In this document: piece by piece, positions 55,936 to 58,105 of the stretch | Numbering within the stretch: the stretch's first letter is position 1 | Layout: every line of letters begins with the position of its first letter | Origin: Actinomycetota bacterium | GTDB taxonomy: Bacteria; Actinomycetota; Actinomycetes; Nanopelagicales; Nanopelagicaceae | NCBI GenBank assembly: GCA_009701185.1 | Contig: WLKQ01000003.1 | Span: forward strand, 1-58,105 | Direction: 5' to 3' | Length of the DNA: 58,105 nt | The notes under the pieces: model-generated | Databases searched by the model: none | What the model was told of the DNA's origin: nothing | Seen by the model: the letters and a program-made list of their open reading frames with translations, nothing else | Translations under genes and position numbers: made by a program

Positions 55936-57122
55936 ATGATGTGAGATTGATATCCAGCAAGTAGCAACATGAGAACTGGATACGTCATTGCCACAGGAAG
56001 AGATGTTACTTGTGCGAGCGCGCCAGTTACCGATGGGCCAATAAAAAAACCTGCTAAACCAATAACACCAACTCGCGCAATCGCAACTGACGATGCCATA
56101 CCCGAAACTTGTGATGCCGCCAAAATGTAAGCGGGAAACATCGGACCGATTCCAAGCCCAGCACAAGCAAAGCCAACGTTAACAATAATGAGTGCAGGAA
56201 TAGGATGTGACTGCGCTAGTGGAATTCCAAGTGCAAGACCTATGGCCCACCCGAGCCCACCTAAATAACCGCCAAGCAAAACTGTCCTTCGCGGTCCAAA
56301 GTAATCAAGGGCCCTATCACCCAAGAAACGCGCAGTGATCATTGCTAAAGAAAAAGTTGCGAAGGCGCTTGCATTAACACCTTTGCCAAAACCCATGTCA
56401 TCGCGGAGCAAAATAGCGCCCCAATCACTTGCTGCACCTTCTGCAATTAAACCACCAAGAAGTCCAATACCCATTCCCCACAAAGGTAAAACGCTTTTAC
56501 CTATAAAGGGAATCTTGGCCAATGTCTCTTCTTCTCCGCCGGCGTGGTCATCTAAGTGCGGCGGCAAAAGCGCCATTACAGATGGGATAAATAAACAAAA
56601 TCCAATAATTCCTATCGCTACTAAATTATCTCGTGGTGAAACATGTCTCGAGATTGCACCACCGATAACTGTCGTGACAAATGCTCCCGTGCTCCATAGT
56701 GCATGGAAAGATGACATGTAACGTCTTCCCAAATGCTTTTCAATTACTACGGCCTGCGTATTAGATGAAATATCTACTGATGAATAACCAAGACCCATAA
56801 CAAATAAACCAACTATGAGTGTGATCGGTGACGTAGAAAGCCCCATGAGGATTAAGCCAATAGGCATAATTACAACTGCGCATACAATAACTGGTTTAGT
56901 TCCGTAGGTATGAATTAATCGCCCGGAAGATTGTGCTCCAACAATTGCACCAATAGTGCTAGCAATCAAAATAAGTCCGAGTTGACCATTATTGAGACCA
57001 TTTGCATCACGAATTTCTGGGATTCGTGCGACCCATGCCATTGAAACGACACCCATAAAGAAGAAACTCGCCCATAAACCGTTGCGGGCACGGGTAGCCA
57101 TGCGAACAACATCAACGGTCAT
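55926..57122 (-). CDS. MFS transporter (YbjJ-like)
   Basis: Major facilitator protein, 398 residues with about twelve hydrophobic segments. NGLWASFFFMGVVSMAWVAR and IPEIRDANGLNNGQLGLIL at the N-terminus, the loop GAQSSGRLIHTYGTKPVIVC near residue 60 and the central GDRALDYFGPRRTVLLGGYL near residue 265 match the MFS loop 2-3 and 8-9 patterns. The sequence is closest in style to YbjJ-type transporters of unknown substrate. It is divergent from the SulP gene, sharing a 51-bp intergenic region, and convergent with doxX. Confidence 0.85.
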   Translation of the reverse strand: MTVDVVRMATRARNGLWASFFFMGVVSMAWVARIPEIRDANGLNNGQLGLILIASTIGAIVGAQSSGRLIHTYGTKPVIVCAVVIMPIGLILMGLSTSPITLIVGLFVMGLGYSSVDISSNTQAVVIEKHLGRRYMSSFHALWSTGAFVTTVIGGAISRHVSPRDNLVAIGIIGFCLFIPSVMALLPPHLDDHAGGEEETLAKIPFIGKSVLPLWGMGIGLLGGLIAEGAASDWGAILLRDDMGFGKGVNASAFATFSLAMITARFLGDRALDYFGPRRTVLLGGYLGGLGWAIGLALGIPLAQSHPIPALIIVNVGFACAGLGIGPMFPAYILAASQVSGMASSVAIARVGVIGLAGFFIGPSVTGALAQVTSLPVAMTYPVLMLLLAGYQSHIIKK

Positions 57123-57162
57123 AGTGAGCTAACCCTAACCGAGTAATGCGACGATAGGGGCA

Positions 57163-57168
57163 TACACT
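57163..57168 (+). promoter_or_regulatory. Candidate -10 box (TACACT) of the SulP gene
   Basis: TACACT ends 5 nt before the ATG at 57174, so the message would be leaderless or nearly so. No ribosome site fits between box and start; AGGGG at 57156-57160 is 13 nt away and less convincing. Confidence 0.4.
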
Positions 57169-57173
57169 CAAGT

Positions 57174-58105
57174 ATGTTCTTTTCCTTCTGGCCCCACAGA
57201 AATGAATTCTCTACGTCGCGCAAAGATTTAATGACAGATCTGATTGCGGGCTTAACGGTAGCAATCGTCGCTCTCCCACTTGCCCTTGGTTTTGGTATCA
57301 CCAGTGGAATGTCAGCGGCGGCCGGACTATCTACTGCAATTATTGCAGGCCTTCTTGCAGCATTATTCGGTGGCTCAAAATATCAAGTGAGCGGGCCGAC
57401 CGGAGCAATGACAGTTATTTTGATTCCAGTAGTTCATCAATTTGGTATTTCTGCAATTCCTGCCCTTGGAATCATGGCTGGTGCCATGGTTGTCTTAATG
57501 GCGATCTTTAAATTAGGTGCAGTCATAAACCGAGTCCCCTGGATGGTTGTTGAAGGTTTCACTGTTGGAATCGCATTTATTATTTCATTGCAGCAAATTC
57601 CACTCGCCCTGGGTATTGCAAAAGGAAATGGCGAGAAGAGCTACGTCGTTGCCTGGAATAGTCTGCAAAATGCTTTGACCATCGGACTTAACTTTTCAAG
57701 TTTGTTAATAGTAGCCATCACTTTGATGATTAAGTTTTCTTATCCCGTACTGACTAGAAAGCTTGGTCTCACTTTACATATTCCAGCCAGCTTCATGGCA
57801 CTTCTTATCGTCACACTTATCACTAAGCTCTTTTCAATAGATGTTGTAACGATCGGATCAATTCCACGCAGCCTTGGTGCTTTACAAAAAATTGAATTCT
57901 CGAATCTAACAAGTCTGTTAATCCCTGCGCTATGGATTGCATTGCTAGCCGCCGTTGAATCACTGCTCTCAGCCCGAGTTGCCGACGGTATGGCCCATGA
58001 GAAAGTTCACTTTGAACCTAATCGCGAGCTCTTTGGCCAAGGAATCGCAACGGTGGCCGCTTCAATTTTCGGAGGTATGCCCGCAACTGGTGCGATCGCG
58101 CGAAC
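57174..58105 (+). CDS. SulP family anion transporter (3' end cut by window)
   Basis: I translated the plus strand from ATG at 57174; the frame stays open to the window end (310 residues). DLIAGLTVAIVALPLALGFG near residue 22 is the SulP start of helix 1, GLLAALFGGSKYQVSGPTGA near residue 60 carries the conserved sulfate-transporter motif, and AALWIALLAAVES-like sequence followed by GGMPATGAIART near the end lies in the core. Members carry sulfate, bicarbonate or dicarboxylates. The C-terminal part, where a STAS domain would be, is outside the window, so the substrate cannot be guessed. Confidence 0.92.
   Translation, partial: MFFSFWPHRNEFSTSRKDLMTDLIAGLTVAIVALPLALGFGITSGMSAAAGLSTAIIAGLLAALFGGSKYQVSGPTGAMTVILIPVVHQFGISAIPALGIMAGAMVVLMAIFKLGAVINRVPWMVVEGFTVGIAFIISLQQIPLALGIAKGNGEKSYVVAWNSLQNALTIGLNFSSLLIVAITLMIKFSYPVLTRKLGLTLHIPASFMALLIVTLITKLFSIDVVTIGSIPRSLGALQKIEFSNLTSLLIPALWIALLAAVESLLSARVADGMAHEKVHFEPNRELFGQGIATVAASIFGGMPATGAIAR

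Overview
The window comes from a low-GC, streamlined actinobacterium. Gene order and content are actinobacterial: the dcw cluster with mraZ, sepF and yggT, a DksA/TraR-type protein with a Lys/Ala-rich arm, a PriA-type HisA, DnaE1 plus a DnaE2-type polymerase, an ANTAR regulator beside pyk, and a CGAAC-N4-GTTCG LexA box. Base composition is far below Streptomyces or Mycobacterium, and genes overlap heavily, often by 4 bp at ATGA. This fits freshwater acI/Nanopelagicales-like actinobacteria, but that placement is inference. Almost everything lies on the minus strand; only ileS, a DoxX gene and a SulP gene are on plus. No gene-free stretch exceeds 300 bases; the longest is the 273 bp ileS/dksA divergent region, which holds a T-box.

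Region by region, in minus-strand transcription order from the right. (1) 55.4-58.1 kb: SulP transporter (cut by the window end), an MFS exporter, and a DoxX gene behind a perfect 22-bp palindrome. (2) 50.2-55.4 kb: a LexA-controlled lesion-bypass operon (DUF6504, dnaE2, dinB) followed by DUF3040 and a strong terminator. (3) 33.4-50.2 kb: the division and wall cluster mraZ-rsmH-ftsL-ftsI-murE-murF-mraY-murD-ftsW-murG-murC-ftsQ-ftsZ-ylmD-ylmE-sepF-yggT, with an array of 10-bp MraZ repeats in front and an mraW-type RNA motif between mraZ and rsmH. (4) 30.1-33.4 kb: ileS with an isoleucine T-box, convergent with yggT; no divIVA lies here. (5) 24.2-30.0 kb: dksA-like, lspA, rluD-like, dnaE1. (6) 12.3-24.2 kb: a fifteen-gene his-trp-lgt unit with no internal gap above 14 bp (hisDCB-hisH-priA-hisF-hisI-trpE-small ORF-trpCBA-mauE-like-dsbA-like-lgt). 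(7) 4.0-12.3 kb: a VIT-family transporter, then gltB-gltD-pyk and a tRNA-Leu(CAA). (8) 1-3.9 kb: ANTAR response regulator, then livK-livH-livM (livM cut by the window start).

Functionally the window joins amino-acid biosynthesis (His, Trp, Glu), branched-chain amino-acid uptake, DAP-type peptidoglycan synthesis and division, lipoprotein maturation (lgt and lspA), replication and damage-induced mutagenesis. PriA probably covers both the HisA and TrpF steps, which fits the absence of trpF; trpD, trpG, hisG and hisE are not in the window. Points most worth a second look are the long MraZ operator array, the class-I-shaped tRNA-Leu(CAA), the T-box whose last hairpin looks like both an SD-sequestering stem and a terminator, the SOS polymerase operon, and several promoters that appear leaderless.
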